Below, piece after piece: positions 1 through 5,461 of a stretch of DNA of 8,066 nt. The stretch comes from Lachnospiraceae bacterium. GTDB lineage: Bacteria > Bacillota > Clostridia > Lachnospirales > Lachnospiraceae. The translations under genes and the position numbers were made by a program. The stretch is from assembly GCA_017961385.1 (NCBI GenBank), contig JAGCXJ010000262.1:1-8066 (forward strand). Direction: 5' to 3'. The notes beneath the pieces are model-generated. The model was not told where the DNA came from and searched no databases. It saw only the letters and a list, made by a program, of their open reading frames with translations. Position 1 is the first letter of the stretch. Every line of letters starts with the position of its first letter.

Positions 1-314
1 CCTGTTTTATCAATTATTGCCAGTGCTGCCCCTATTGAAGTGATAGCACCGCAGACTCCCCATAATCCGCACATTGCCCCCGGCATCCTTAACCCTTCTT
101 TTACCAGCTGTCCCAGACCGTCATCAATATCGATCTTTCCACCAGCGTTAAAATATGCCATGAGCAGACATGCTCCGTCTAGCACATGATGTTCCGGACC
201 ATGCATATTTATATATTCTTTTTTGACAACTTTATAAAAGATGCGGACCGGATTATTACCCTGTTCCTTCTTTATATCATTTATGATAAGCTGAGATTTC
301 TCTTCAATTGTCAT
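1..314 (-). CDS. DUF5714-like protein, N-terminal part (gene runs off the left edge)
   Basis: About 104 N-terminal residues are visible; the rest lies beyond position 1. The ATG at 314 is preceded by GGGAG about 10 nt upstream, so the start is well supported. Visible motifs are MHGPEHH (residues 37-43), followed by a segment with an NAGG turn (56-59), and a glycine-rich segment containing CGLWGVCGA (82-90; Cys82 and Cys88). The His-rich MHGPEHH motif together with a C-x5-C segment is what I associate with the DUF5714 family of anaerobic bacteria and archaea, whose biochemical role is unknown to me. Conserved His and Cys residues hint at metal binding, but that is inference. The gene has its own candidate promoter (375-383) and so is probably separate from the operon upstream. 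The family call is from memory of the motif, not a search. Confidence 0.7.
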   Translation of the reverse strand, partial: MTIEEKSQLIINDIKKEQGNNPVRIFYKVVKKEYINMHGPEHHVLDGACLLMAYFNAGGKIDIDDGLGQLVKEGLRMPGAMCGLWGVCGAITSIGAALAIIDKT

Positions 315-374
315 TTGTCAGTTTCTCCCTATCTTTCCTGTACATGTCAATTGAGACGGCAGATATCCTGTTTT

Positions 375-383
375 ATTGTAGCA
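375..383 (-). promoter_or_regulatory. Candidate extended -10 promoter for the DUF5714-like gene
   Basis: On the minus strand this reads TGCTACAAT: a TACAAT -10 element (375-380) with the upstream TG of an extended -10. No good -35 hexamer lies 16-18 bp further upstream, which is tolerable for an extended -10 promoter. Transcription would start near 368, giving a leader of roughly 55 nt before the ATG at 314. Confidence 0.45.
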
Positions 384-409
384 TAAATATTGCAAGTTGC
401 CGATAATCA

Positions 410-805
410 TTACATCAAATATTCTTTAATACGCAATACCTCAACTACAACCGTCTTTATCAGAATGATTGAGCTTAAGCTTAAAAAAATAACTCTGTTT
501 ACCTTCTCCTTCCTGCAAAAAGCTGATGAAATGCCCAGCAAAACGGCTGCAATACCCAGTGCACAAAGTATAGCGAGAGGGAGGTTCATCTGCTCAAAAG
601 AAACTGCCATCGTATCAGCAGCGCTGTCTTTTATCCCGCTGAGAGCGGACATTGCTGTCCCCGTCAGAACAGTTATTATCGCCGCCTTTTTGTATTTTTT
701 TCCATCGTCAGGCCTTTTCATTATCCAAATAAAGAACACAGCAAAACCTAAAAACAGGATCGTTGACAGAATATTAGGTACATTCCCAAAGTACAGATTG
801 ATCAT
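410..805 (-). CDS. Small four-helix membrane protein of unknown function
   Basis: 131 residues with four likely transmembrane segments at about 11-28, 39-57, 74-96 and 104-123, separated by short charged loops (RPDDGKKYKK after helix 1, CRKEKVNR before helix 4). I recognise no catalytic motif or family. I place the start at the ATG at 805: AAGGA sits about 10 nt upstream, inside the end of the flavoprotein gene. An in-frame GTG at 832 would add nine residues but has no Shine-Dalgarno site. With this start only 5 bp separate it from the flavoprotein stop at 811, so it is the last gene of the TetR-flavoprotein operon and probably translationally coupled. It could be a membrane partner, exporter-like accessory or electron-transfer anchor for the flavoprotein, but nothing in the sequence decides this. 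Confidence 0.75.
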   Translation of the reverse strand: MINLYFGNVPNILSTILFLGFAVFFIWIMKRPDDGKKYKKAAIITVLTGTAMSALSGIKDSAADTMAVSFEQMNLPLAILCALGIAAVLLGISSAFCRKEKVNRVIFLSLSSIILIKTVVVEVLRIKEYLM

Positions 806-810
806 GTCTA

Positions 811-1539
811 TTATATCCTTTCTCGTTTCCACGGTCTGGTTTTGTCGATCCAGCCGTTATTCTTCCAGTACCTGTAATCCGTATACTCGGGATTTTCTTT
901 TCCAAGCCCTGTCTGCATCATTCTGACAGCATAGAATTTGCATTTGGTCAGAAGATTTGTCTTCGCGGGCTTCGAAAAATCTATCCTTCTTATCTTATCC
1001 GCAGCACTTATGAGCTTGCCTGTCATCTGATCTCTCTTTTTCTTGTTAAGCTTATCCCAATCAATCTCGCTCATCAGTCTAAAGCTGTATACCCTTATGC
1101 TGCTGATGCCCCACCATGAAAGGCTGTCTTTGATGTCTTTTGCCGCCGATTTTGCCCCTGCACCCAGACACTGTGTGATTATGACTGCACGCTTGCCAAA
1201 CATTTCCTTTGACGGTCTGTGAGGCATCCATCTGTATCCGAAGTGATCTAACATCGCCTTCATTGCACCTGTTGCATGAAAGACATATGCAGGTGATGTG
1301 AACACTAGCAGATCTGCATCCAGTAATGCCTTCTCTATCTTCTGGACATACTCGGCATCCTTGCACTTGTTCTCATATGTACGAAAGCAGGCAGTACACC
1401 CGATACAGTAACCCGGGCAGTCCTTAGGCAGATAAAACTCCGTGATCTCTGAATCTGCTCTTAATTCATCAAGAAAGATCTCTTTGAGTTTATATGTAAC
1501 ACCATGTTTTTCAGTACCGTTAATGACTGTGATCTTCAT
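811..1539 (-). CDS. Flavodoxin-like NAD(P)H/FMN-dependent oxidoreductase with a cysteine cluster
   Basis: 242 residues. The N-terminal MKITVINGTEKHG (1-13) is the phosphate-binding loop of the NADPH-dependent FMN reductase/flavodoxin fold. SPAYVFHATGAMKAMLDHF (82-100) is the usual second flavin-contact region. Between them lie Cys41, Cys45, Cys48, Cys51 and Cys59; the C-x2-C-x2-C-x7-C part resembles the cluster motif of iron-sulfur flavoproteins, although many related flavoproteins carry similar cysteines without a proven cluster. About 55 residues after the flavodoxin core end in a DYRYWKNNGWIDKTRPW-type tail (225-238 region). Expected role: flavin-dependent reduction of a small molecule such as a quinone, nitro compound or other electrophile in the cytoplasm. 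The start is secure: GGGAGGA about 8 nt upstream, and the ATG overlaps the TetR stop as TAATG. The gene is probably induced when the TetR protein leaves the operator. Confidence 0.87.
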   Translation of the reverse strand: MKITVINGTEKHGVTYKLKEIFLDELRADSEITEFYLPKDCPGYCIGCTACFRTYENKCKDAEYVQKIEKALLDADLLVFTSPAYVFHATGAMKAMLDHFGYRWMPHRPSKEMFGKRAVIITQCLGAGAKSAAKDIKDSLSWWGISSIRVYSFRLMSEIDWDKLNKKKRDQMTGKLISAADKIRRIDFSKPAKTNLLTKCKFYAVRMMQTGLGKENPEYTDYRYWKNNGWIDKTRPWKRERI

Positions 1540-2156
1540 TAGAAATTCCTCCCGTAAAGCTTATCGAATTGACGGATATGCTTTTCTATAAGCTTTATCG
1601 CTTCCTGTTCTCTCTCAGGCTGTCTGTCACAAACAGTAAGGAGCAGATATATAGGCGCATAAAACTGAAGGGTCATGACAGGGACATCATCCGATACAAG
1701 AAATCCCTGCGCGACCAGCAATCCAAGAAGCATGCCCTGATATGTTAACGGCATGTCGAAATACTGGCTTGAGTATGTCTTTGCAAGCTCTTTATCTTTA
1801 AACTGTTCAAGCGTTAGCATCTTCCTGAAGCGTTTGGTATAGCTGTCATGAAGAAAATACGCAAAAAGATCATTTCCTAGTTTCACCAGATGATCCTCAT
1901 CCATATTTTTATAGATCTCGGCATCTATTGTCGGATCGGTACCGTTTATGCTCATGTTATGTTCATTTGCTTCAAATCTGTGATTCATCTCATCGATGAT
2001 CTCATCAAAGATCGCCTGCTTGTTTTTGTAATGCTTATATAATGATGGCGCTTTGATCCCGACCTTCTCAGCTATATCGTTCACAAAAACGTTGGCATAA
2101 CCTTTCTGTGAAAAAAGCGTCAGGGCTTCGTCAAGAATTCTTTGTTTTGTATCCAA
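1539..2156 (-). CDS. TetR/AcrR-family transcriptional repressor
   Basis: 205 residues, typical for the family. The N-terminal helix (TKQRILDEALTLFSQKGYAN) is followed by the helix-turn-helix VNDIAEKVGIKAPSLYKHYKNK (about residues 26-47), the hallmark TetR DNA-binding domain. The remaining roughly 150 residues form the usual divergent, helical ligand-binding/dimer domain; the ligand cannot be read from the sequence. I choose the TTG at 2156 as start because AGAGG, part of the block AGAGGTGAT, lies about 8 nt upstream. A GTG three codons earlier (2165) is immediately adjacent to that Shine-Dalgarno sequence and could not use it. The gene is first in an operon with the flavoprotein (1-bp TAATG overlap) and the membrane protein. 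Its promoter is overlaid by palindromes, so it most likely represses itself and the operon. Confidence 0.92.
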   Translation of the reverse strand: MDTKQRILDEALTLFSQKGYANVFVNDIAEKVGIKAPSLYKHYKNKQAIFDEIIDEMNHRFEANEHNMSINGTDPTIDAEIYKNMDEDHLVKLGNDLFAYFLHDSYTKRFRKMLTLEQFKDKELAKTYSSQYFDMPLTYQGMLLGLLVAQGFLVSDDVPVMTLQFYAPIYLLLTVCDRQPEREQEAIKLIEKHIRQFDKLYGRNF

Positions 2157-2160
2157 AAAT

Positions 2161-2169
2161 ATCACCTCT
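2161..2169 (-). promoter_or_regulatory. Ribosome binding site deciding the TTG start of the TetR gene
   Basis: On the minus strand the sequence AGAGGTGAT precedes the TTG at 2156 with about 8 nt between the GG and the start codon. The alternative GTG at 2165 lies within this block, so the TTG is preferred. The rare TTG start would keep repressor levels modest. Confidence 0.65.
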
Positions 2170-2175
2170 CAGTTT

Positions 2176-2218
2176 GGCTAATTTCGTTTAGCCTATTATA
2201 GGCTAATTCAAATTAGCC
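2176..2218. promoter_or_regulatory. Composite TetR operator: four alternating GGCTAA half-sites in three overlapping palindromes
   Basis: Four half-sites GGCTAA/TTAGCC alternate in orientation within 43 bp. Palindrome A (2176-2193) is GGCTAA-N6-TTAGCC. Palindrome B (2188-2206) is a perfect 9-1-9 inverted repeat centred on 2197 and covers the -10 box. Palindrome C (2201-2218) is a perfect 8-2-8 repeat (GGCTAATT-CA-AATTAGCC) that fills the promoter spacer and touches the -35 box. A TetR dimer bound to any of these would block RNA polymerase. The adjacent TetR gene is the obvious binder. The shared arms mean A and C could be occupied together, or B alone. Confidence 0.85.
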
Positions 2219-2223
2219 GTCAA
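2195..2223 (-). promoter_or_regulatory. Sigma-70/sigma-A-type promoter of the TetR-flavoprotein operon
   Basis: On the minus strand TTGACG (2218-2223) is followed by a 17-bp spacer and a perfect TATAAT (2195-2200). This is the best promoter match in the window. Transcription should start near 2188, giving a leader of about 30 nt to the TTG at 2156. Both hexamers and the spacer lie within or abut the palindromic operators at 2176-2218. Confidence 0.88.
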
Positions 2224-2240
2224 GAGTTTTTTTATTTTGC

Positions 2241-2272
2241 AAAAAAGGCTGCTACGGGATAAATCTCGTAAC
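2241..2272 (-). terminator. Possible intrinsic terminator of the cysteine hydrolase gene
   Basis: On the minus strand a 22-nt imperfect hairpin (2251-2272; nine-position stem with one G-U wobble and one A-C mismatch, UUUA loop) is followed six nucleotides later by TTTTTT (2241-2246). It lies about 70 bp downstream of the hydrolase stop and just upstream of the TetR promoter, where a terminator would insulate the two units. The stem is weak and the gap before the U-run is longer than usual. Confidence 0.4.
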
Positions 2273-2341
2273 CGCATTTTTAAGGTTTCTATATTCAATT
2301 GGTTTAAGTCCAGAAAATAATTATTCTTTATAGTGTAGGAA

Positions 2342-2875
2342 TCAATATTTGCCCTGCAGGAGCTGAATCGCCTGATCATAAGTGATTATCTTCGCATATC
2401 GTGTTCCCCACATGAATTCATTGTAGTACCTATAGGCAGTCTCTTTGTCAAAATATGGGTTGTCATAGGTCGAATTTGTGTAAGACGGGACAATCATATT
2501 GAATCCTTTCTCAAATCCGCTTTTGATTGTCGCATCCATGCAATAGTCTGTTGATACCCCTACTGTCATAATGTCCTTTTCATTCTTTGCCAGCAGGTAT
2601 TGCGTCAATCCCGTCATAGGGTGGAAAGCGCTGTTTACATTCTTTGCGAAGCGCTTTTCTTCTTTAAGCGGAGCGAATTCCTCATATATCTCATAGCTGT
2701 CAGTCCCCTTAGCAAGATCAGTTCCCGGTCCGTCATCGTGCTGGACGTATAAAACCTCAACATTATCCTCTCTTGCAACTGCGATCAGCTGTCTGATATT
2801 ATCCCTTACTGTTTCAAATGCATACAGACTCTTATCAAAACAGCCCTTTTGTGTATCGACTACTAAAAGTATCAC
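2342..2875 (-). CDS. Isochorismatase-like cysteine hydrolase
   Basis: 177 residues, the usual size of single-domain members. The family triad is visible: Asp7 in LLVVDTQKG, Lys78 in AKNVNSAF (76-84) and Cys112 in GVSTDYCMDAT (106-116). NSAF after the lysine and the pre-cysteine segment, where the family usually has a cis-peptide, are characteristic. Members hydrolyse amide-like or vinyl-ether bonds in small molecules (nicotinamide, ureido acids, isochorismate); the substrate here cannot be inferred. The protein is cytoplasmic, with no signal peptide. The start is a GTG at 2875 with AGGAGAGG just upstream; there is no ATG alternative near the N-terminus. It is transcribed away from the radical SAM genes with 122 bp between, and is probably a separate unit. 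Confidence 0.9.
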   Translation of the reverse strand: MILLVVDTQKGCFDKSLYAFETVRDNIRQLIAVAREDNVEVLYVQHDDGPGTDLAKGTDSYEIYEEFAPLKEEKRFAKNVNSAFHPMTGLTQYLLAKNEKDIMTVGVSTDYCMDATIKSGFEKGFNMIVPSYTNSTYDNPYFDKETAYRYYNEFMWGTRYAKIITYDQAIQLLQGKY

Positions 2876-2970
2876 TGATCCTCTCCTTGCTAAAGCTCAT
2901 ACAGTTTACAAACTTATCTCTTTCCAGTCACTTAGATATGGCATATATCCGGCATTGCTAACACATGAGT

Positions 2971-2976
2971 ATTATA
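2971..2976 (-). promoter_or_regulatory. Weak candidate -10 element for the cysteine hydrolase
   Basis: A perfect TATAAT on the minus strand in an AT-rich stretch, about 95 bp upstream of the GTG start. No matching -35 is visible at the right spacing, and there is no TG extension. It is plausible only because it is the sole consensus -10 in this gap. Confidence 0.3.
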
Positions 2977-2997
2977 TAAAAACAGCAGGATAAAAGG

Positions 2998-4251
2998 CTA
3001 TAGCTTTATTTTTTTCGGGAAAGCCTCTTTTCTCATTATCCCCCACATCCTGTCTATATATGAAAGTGTATAGAAATTCTCATAATAGTGATAATAAAAT
3101 GCTCCTTTTAATGTCAGCGACAGGATTCCGTCCTTTTCTGTAATCAAGCCAAACAGCTTTCCGATAAGGATCTCAAATCCGTACTTCTTTTTTAAAGGTT
3201 CTCCAAAAAACTTTTCAAACTCGTCAATATCCACCCTCGTGCTGTATGCGGTCCAGAAGAGGTAATAAACCATCCTCTGTCTTTTTGTAAATCTTATAGT
3301 CAGGGATGTTGGAAGCTTCCTTTCATCAATCCTCCTGCAGTATTCGTCTACATCAAAAGTGTTTATCTTGAACTGATCCTTTAAAAGTGTTGTTGCGGAG
3401 CACCCAAAACCCAGGAAATTCTCCCTGGTCATTGATGAGTATTTTGCCTCCTCTTTACTTGAAAATGTCCAGATCGAACTTCTATATAATCCTTTCTCGT
3501 AACAGTAAAGAGTTATCCTGTCCATCAGGTCACGCTTCATTTTCTTTGGCATGGCCTTGACCGGACTTGAGGTAAAAGTAAAATCAATGAAAGGATAGAT
3601 CGCGACATGGTTTGCTCCGATCTCAAAAGCCTTGTCGATATCAGATCTAAGATCCTCAAAGCTCTGACCGGGGAGTGAAAAAATAAAATCCATTGACACC
3701 GTATCAAAACTTACCGCCTGCAGAGCTTCCTTTATCTTGTCCTCATCGATGCTTTTTCGTCCGAGTACTTCCTGATATTTTGGAAGGAATGACTGGACTC
3801 CTATGCTTATCCGGTCAACTCCCGCGCTCTTTAGTTTTTGAAGGACGGATATCTCCAGATTATCCGGATGGAGTTCGACTCCGATACCATCGGTTATAAT
3901 AAAATGCTCCCTGACAGCTGCGATTATTTCTGCCAGTCTGTCGACAGCAAGCGCCGGGGTTCCGCCTCCAAAGTAGAGGCTGGTAGTCCTTTTCCTGCCG
4001 CTGATGGTATTTCCGACCATATGTATCTCTTTAATCAGTGCATCAATGTATCTCTCGTATTTATCTTCATTATAGACAACCTTGCAATAGGGGCAGAAAT
4101 TGCAGATCGATCTGCAAAAAGGTATATGAATATAGAGTCCGAGCCTCTTAAGATCCTCAAAGGAAAGCTCTTCATCATATTCGTTCTTAAATGTAAATGG
4201 CTTGACACTTCTTGTAAGCCACATTCTTGTTAAATCAGTCAGAAAACTCAC
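2998..4251 (-). CDS. HemW/HemN-like radical SAM protein (coproporphyrinogen III oxidase family)
   Basis: 417 residues. YIHIPFCRSICNFCPYC (about 40-56) holds the radical SAM cluster motif C46-x3-C50-x2-C53; an additional Cys56 follows two residues later, whereas HemN/HemW proteins usually have the fourth cysteine one residue after the third. Further signatures are FGGGTP (94-99), GVQSF and SMDFIFSLPGQ, all typical of the HemN/HemW subfamily, then SMTRENFLGFGCSATTLL and a C-terminal winged-helix-like region. The family includes oxygen-independent coproporphyrinogen oxidases, heme chaperones and other radical SAM enzymes, so the label should not be read as proof of heme synthesis; no heme gene is nearby. 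The start is a GTG at 4251 with GAGG six nt upstream, overlapping the stop of the preceding gene; a TTG at 4263 has no ribosome site. It is coupled to the other radical SAM gene. Confidence 0.88.
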   Translation of the reverse strand: MSFLTDLTRMWLTRSVKPFTFKNEYDEELSFEDLKRLGLYIHIPFCRSICNFCPYCKVVYNEDKYERYIDALIKEIHMVGNTISGRKRTTSLYFGGGTPALAVDRLAEIIAAVREHFIITDGIGVELHPDNLEISVLQKLKSAGVDRISIGVQSFLPKYQEVLGRKSIDEDKIKEALQAVSFDTVSMDFIFSLPGQSFEDLRSDIDKAFEIGANHVAIYPFIDFTFTSSPVKAMPKKMKRDLMDRITLYCYEKGLYRSSIWTFSSKEEAKYSSMTRENFLGFGCSATTLLKDQFKINTFDVDEYCRRIDERKLPTSLTIRFTKRQRMVYYLFWTAYSTRVDIDEFEKFFGEPLKKKYGFEILIGKLFGLITEKDGILSLTLKGAFYYHYYENFYTLSYIDRMWGIMRKEAFPKKIKL

Positions 4252-4257
4252 GCAAAA

Positions 4258-4261
4258 CCTC
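4258..4261 (-). promoter_or_regulatory. Ribosome binding site GAGG overlapping the upstream stop codon
   Basis: GAGG on the minus strand overlaps the TGA stop (4260-4262) of the upstream radical SAM gene and sits six nt before the GTG at 4251. This fixes the HemW-like start and suggests translational coupling of the two radical SAM genes. Confidence 0.65.
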
Positions 4262-5162
4262 AAATATATTTCAAATAAGTTCTAAGCATTCCAAAAATGA
4301 TCCTTGGATTGCCCCTAAACAACAGGGTATATTCAGCAACAAAGAAATATCCGCATTCTTCGCACAGGCCCGGCACATCGATACATCTTCCGCATACCGA
4401 TATTTTCCCGTTTTCTATTACAACGCACTGATGACAGGGCGTAGGAAAACTGTTGTTGATTATGTACGGAAAAGCACTTTTCAGATTGAATACCGGAACC
4501 TTTTCCTTCATCATCTGTTCTATCACCCTGCAGCATTCGATCTTATCTTCCTTTGAAAGGGCAAGCTGCCTCGTATCCGGGTAGGGCGTATGGAAATTAA
4601 AGGAAACAGCCCTCACGTTTTTAGTATCCCTCGCAGCATAGCAGACTTCCCTGACAGAATCCTTGTTTATCTGGTTTATTGCCATGTAAAAGCATATATT
4701 GTCGGATGTCGCATTACGTATATTCTCCATAATAGTATCATACGTATCACCGCGAACTGCATTATGGCGATCCCTGTCTCCGTCAAGGCTCAGAAGGATT
4801 AGATCTGCTTCCGGAAGATCAATAGGGAATGTTCCGTTGGTTACAACATTTACGATCAAAAAGCCCATCTTCTTTGCTTCGCAGACGAGATCCCTGATCG
4901 TCATATCGCCATCTCTCCATAAAAAGGTCTCTCCGCCGCAGAAGAACAGGATGCGTATTCCGATCTTATACAGCTGTTCCATCTCTTTTTTAATTTGTGA
5001 ATAAGGATGAACAACTGCAGTAATATTGTTCACCGAACAGTGCCTGCACTTCAGATTGCATTTATCCGTTACGATCACTGTGCCCAGGATCGGATCCTTC
5101 TTTCCAAGTAAGATCGTTTTTAATCCAAATCTCGCAAACTCCAAAAAATTTGAAAGCTTCAT
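4260..5162 (-). CDS. Radical SAM protein, MoaA/PqqE-type with Cys-rich SPASM-like C-terminus
   Basis: 300 residues. TDKCNLKCRHCSV (32-44) gives C35-x3-C39-x2-C42, the [4Fe-4S]/SAM motif. FCGGETFLW (74-82) is the SAM-binding GGE motif, and VTNGTF (107-112) and SLDGDRDRHNAVRG (125-138) are typical of MoaA/PqqE/SPASM enzymes. The C-terminus has three CxxC pairs: C243/C246, C257/C260 and C267/C270, suggesting one or two auxiliary iron-sulfur clusters. The final 30 residues (FVAEYTLLFRGNPRIIFGMLRTYLKYI region) are hydrophobic and aromatic and may contact a membrane or partner. SPASM enzymes modify peptides, proteins or cofactors; the substrate is unknown here. The ATG at 5162 has GGTGAA shortly upstream. 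It is first in a two-gene operon with the HemW-like gene (8-bp gap) and follows an unusual leader with a hairpin terminator. Confidence 0.9.
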   Translation of the reverse strand: MKLSNFLEFARFGLKTILLGKKDPILGTVIVTDKCNLKCRHCSVNNITAVVHPYSQIKKEMEQLYKIGIRILFFCGGETFLWRDGDMTIRDLVCEAKKMGFLIVNVVTNGTFPIDLPEADLILLSLDGDRDRHNAVRGDTYDTIMENIRNATSDNICFYMAINQINKDSVREVCYAARDTKNVRAVSFNFHTPYPDTRQLALSKEDKIECCRVIEQMMKEKVPVFNLKSAFPYIINNSFPTPCHQCVVIENGKISVCGRCIDVPGLCEECGYFFVAEYTLLFRGNPRIIFGMLRTYLKYI

Positions 5163-5238
5163 AGTTCACCATATATTTCCTGACAGTCAGAAAGCTAACT
5201 TAACCTTTTCCCAAATCCGCCCGGTTGCTTATTAATTA

Positions 5239-5283
5239 TCAAGGACAAGCAAAATACCGCCGAAGCACGGCGGTATGAATCAT
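5239..5283 (-). CDS. Possible 14-codon leader peptide ORF through the terminator hairpin
   Basis: ATG at 5283 with GAGAG about 7 nt upstream, encoding MIHTAVLRRYFACP and ending in TGA. It begins about 15 nt after the predicted transcription start and runs through the whole terminator stem. Its position resembles leader peptides of attenuators, where ribosome movement decides whether the hairpin forms. There is no striking run of one amino acid, apart from the paired Arg. An ORF this short can arise by chance, so it is only a candidate. Confidence 0.2.
   Translation of the reverse strand: MIHTAVLRRYFACP
5248..5276 (-). terminator. Intrinsic terminator hairpin
   Basis: A perfect 8-bp stem, ATACCGCC (minus strand, 5269-5276) with GGCGGTAT (5254-5261), and a 7-nt loop, followed on the minus strand by TTTTGCTTG. 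On the plus strand the hairpin is not followed by a T-run, so it works on minus-strand transcripts. It could end the ASCH-rpiA transcript about 185 bp after the rpiA stop, or act as an attenuator between the promoter at 5305-5313 and the radical SAM start at 5162. The U-tract is short, so some read-through is expected. Confidence 0.72.
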
Positions 5284-5304
5284 GTCTTGCTCTCTTTGTT
5301 CTTC

Positions 5305-5313
5305 ATTATAACA
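5305..5313 (-). promoter_or_regulatory. Extended -10 promoter candidate for the radical SAM operon
   Basis: The minus strand reads TGTTATAAT: a perfect TATAAT (5305-5310) with the TG of an extended -10. The -35 region is poor (GTCCGG at 17 bp). Initiation near 5298 would give a 135-nt leader before the ATG at 5162 that includes the hairpin at 5254-5276. No other convincing promoter lies between the hairpin and the gene. Confidence 0.5.
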
Positions 5314-5461
5314 AAACTTAAGTATCACCGGACTATTCCCATAAAGACCTGCCCGGATATCTCTTCAAATCAGTTATGAATCGAATGGATCCAAAATCCG
5401 CACGCCCGTTATCGTTAGGGTATGATATCAGTTCAATTGTTTGTCTTTTTTCCCGTTTGTT

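Larger units (their letters stand above)
5163..5461. other. 299-bp non-coding interval between rpiA and the radical SAM operon
   Basis: No sizeable gene is visible on either strand. It contains a strong hairpin terminator (5248-5276, minus), an extended -10 promoter upstream of it (5305-5313, minus), and a possible 14-codon ORF (5239-5283). A second, weaker inverted repeat TTGCTT/AAGCAA (5225-5230 and 5247-5252) lies just downstream of the terminator. The stretch 5314-5461, directly behind the rpiA stop, shows nothing I can name. The interval can be read as the rpiA 3' region plus a leader of the radical SAM operon. Confidence 0.6.

Noticed and set aside
357..402. CGGCA/TGCCG arms flanking the promoter of the DUF5714-like gene
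   Set aside because: Five-base arms about 36 bp apart are expected by chance and do not extend.
806..832. GTG start at 832 for the membrane protein, with a 22-bp overlap into the flavoprotein gene
   Set aside because: No Shine-Dalgarno precedes it, whereas the ATG at 805 has AAGGA at good distance.
390..926. Long plus-strand open frame of about 178 codons
   Set aside because: It lies opposite the membrane protein and the 3' part of the flavoprotein, has no ribosome site, and its translation resembles no protein. The minus-strand genes have clear starts, membrane helices and family motifs.
4252..4263. TTG start at 4263 for the HemW-like gene
   Set aside because: No ribosome site upstream; the GTG at 4251 has GAGG six nt away.
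3838..4556. Plus-strand open frames of 109-131 codons
   Set aside because: These are antisense to the two radical SAM genes, whose motifs are unambiguous, and have no Shine-Dalgarno or recognisable domain.
2998..5162. Peptide natural-product (RiPP) cluster around the radical SAM pair
   Set aside because: No precursor peptide, peptidase or transporter is visible nearby; the 14-codon ORF upstream is too short and overlaps a terminator.
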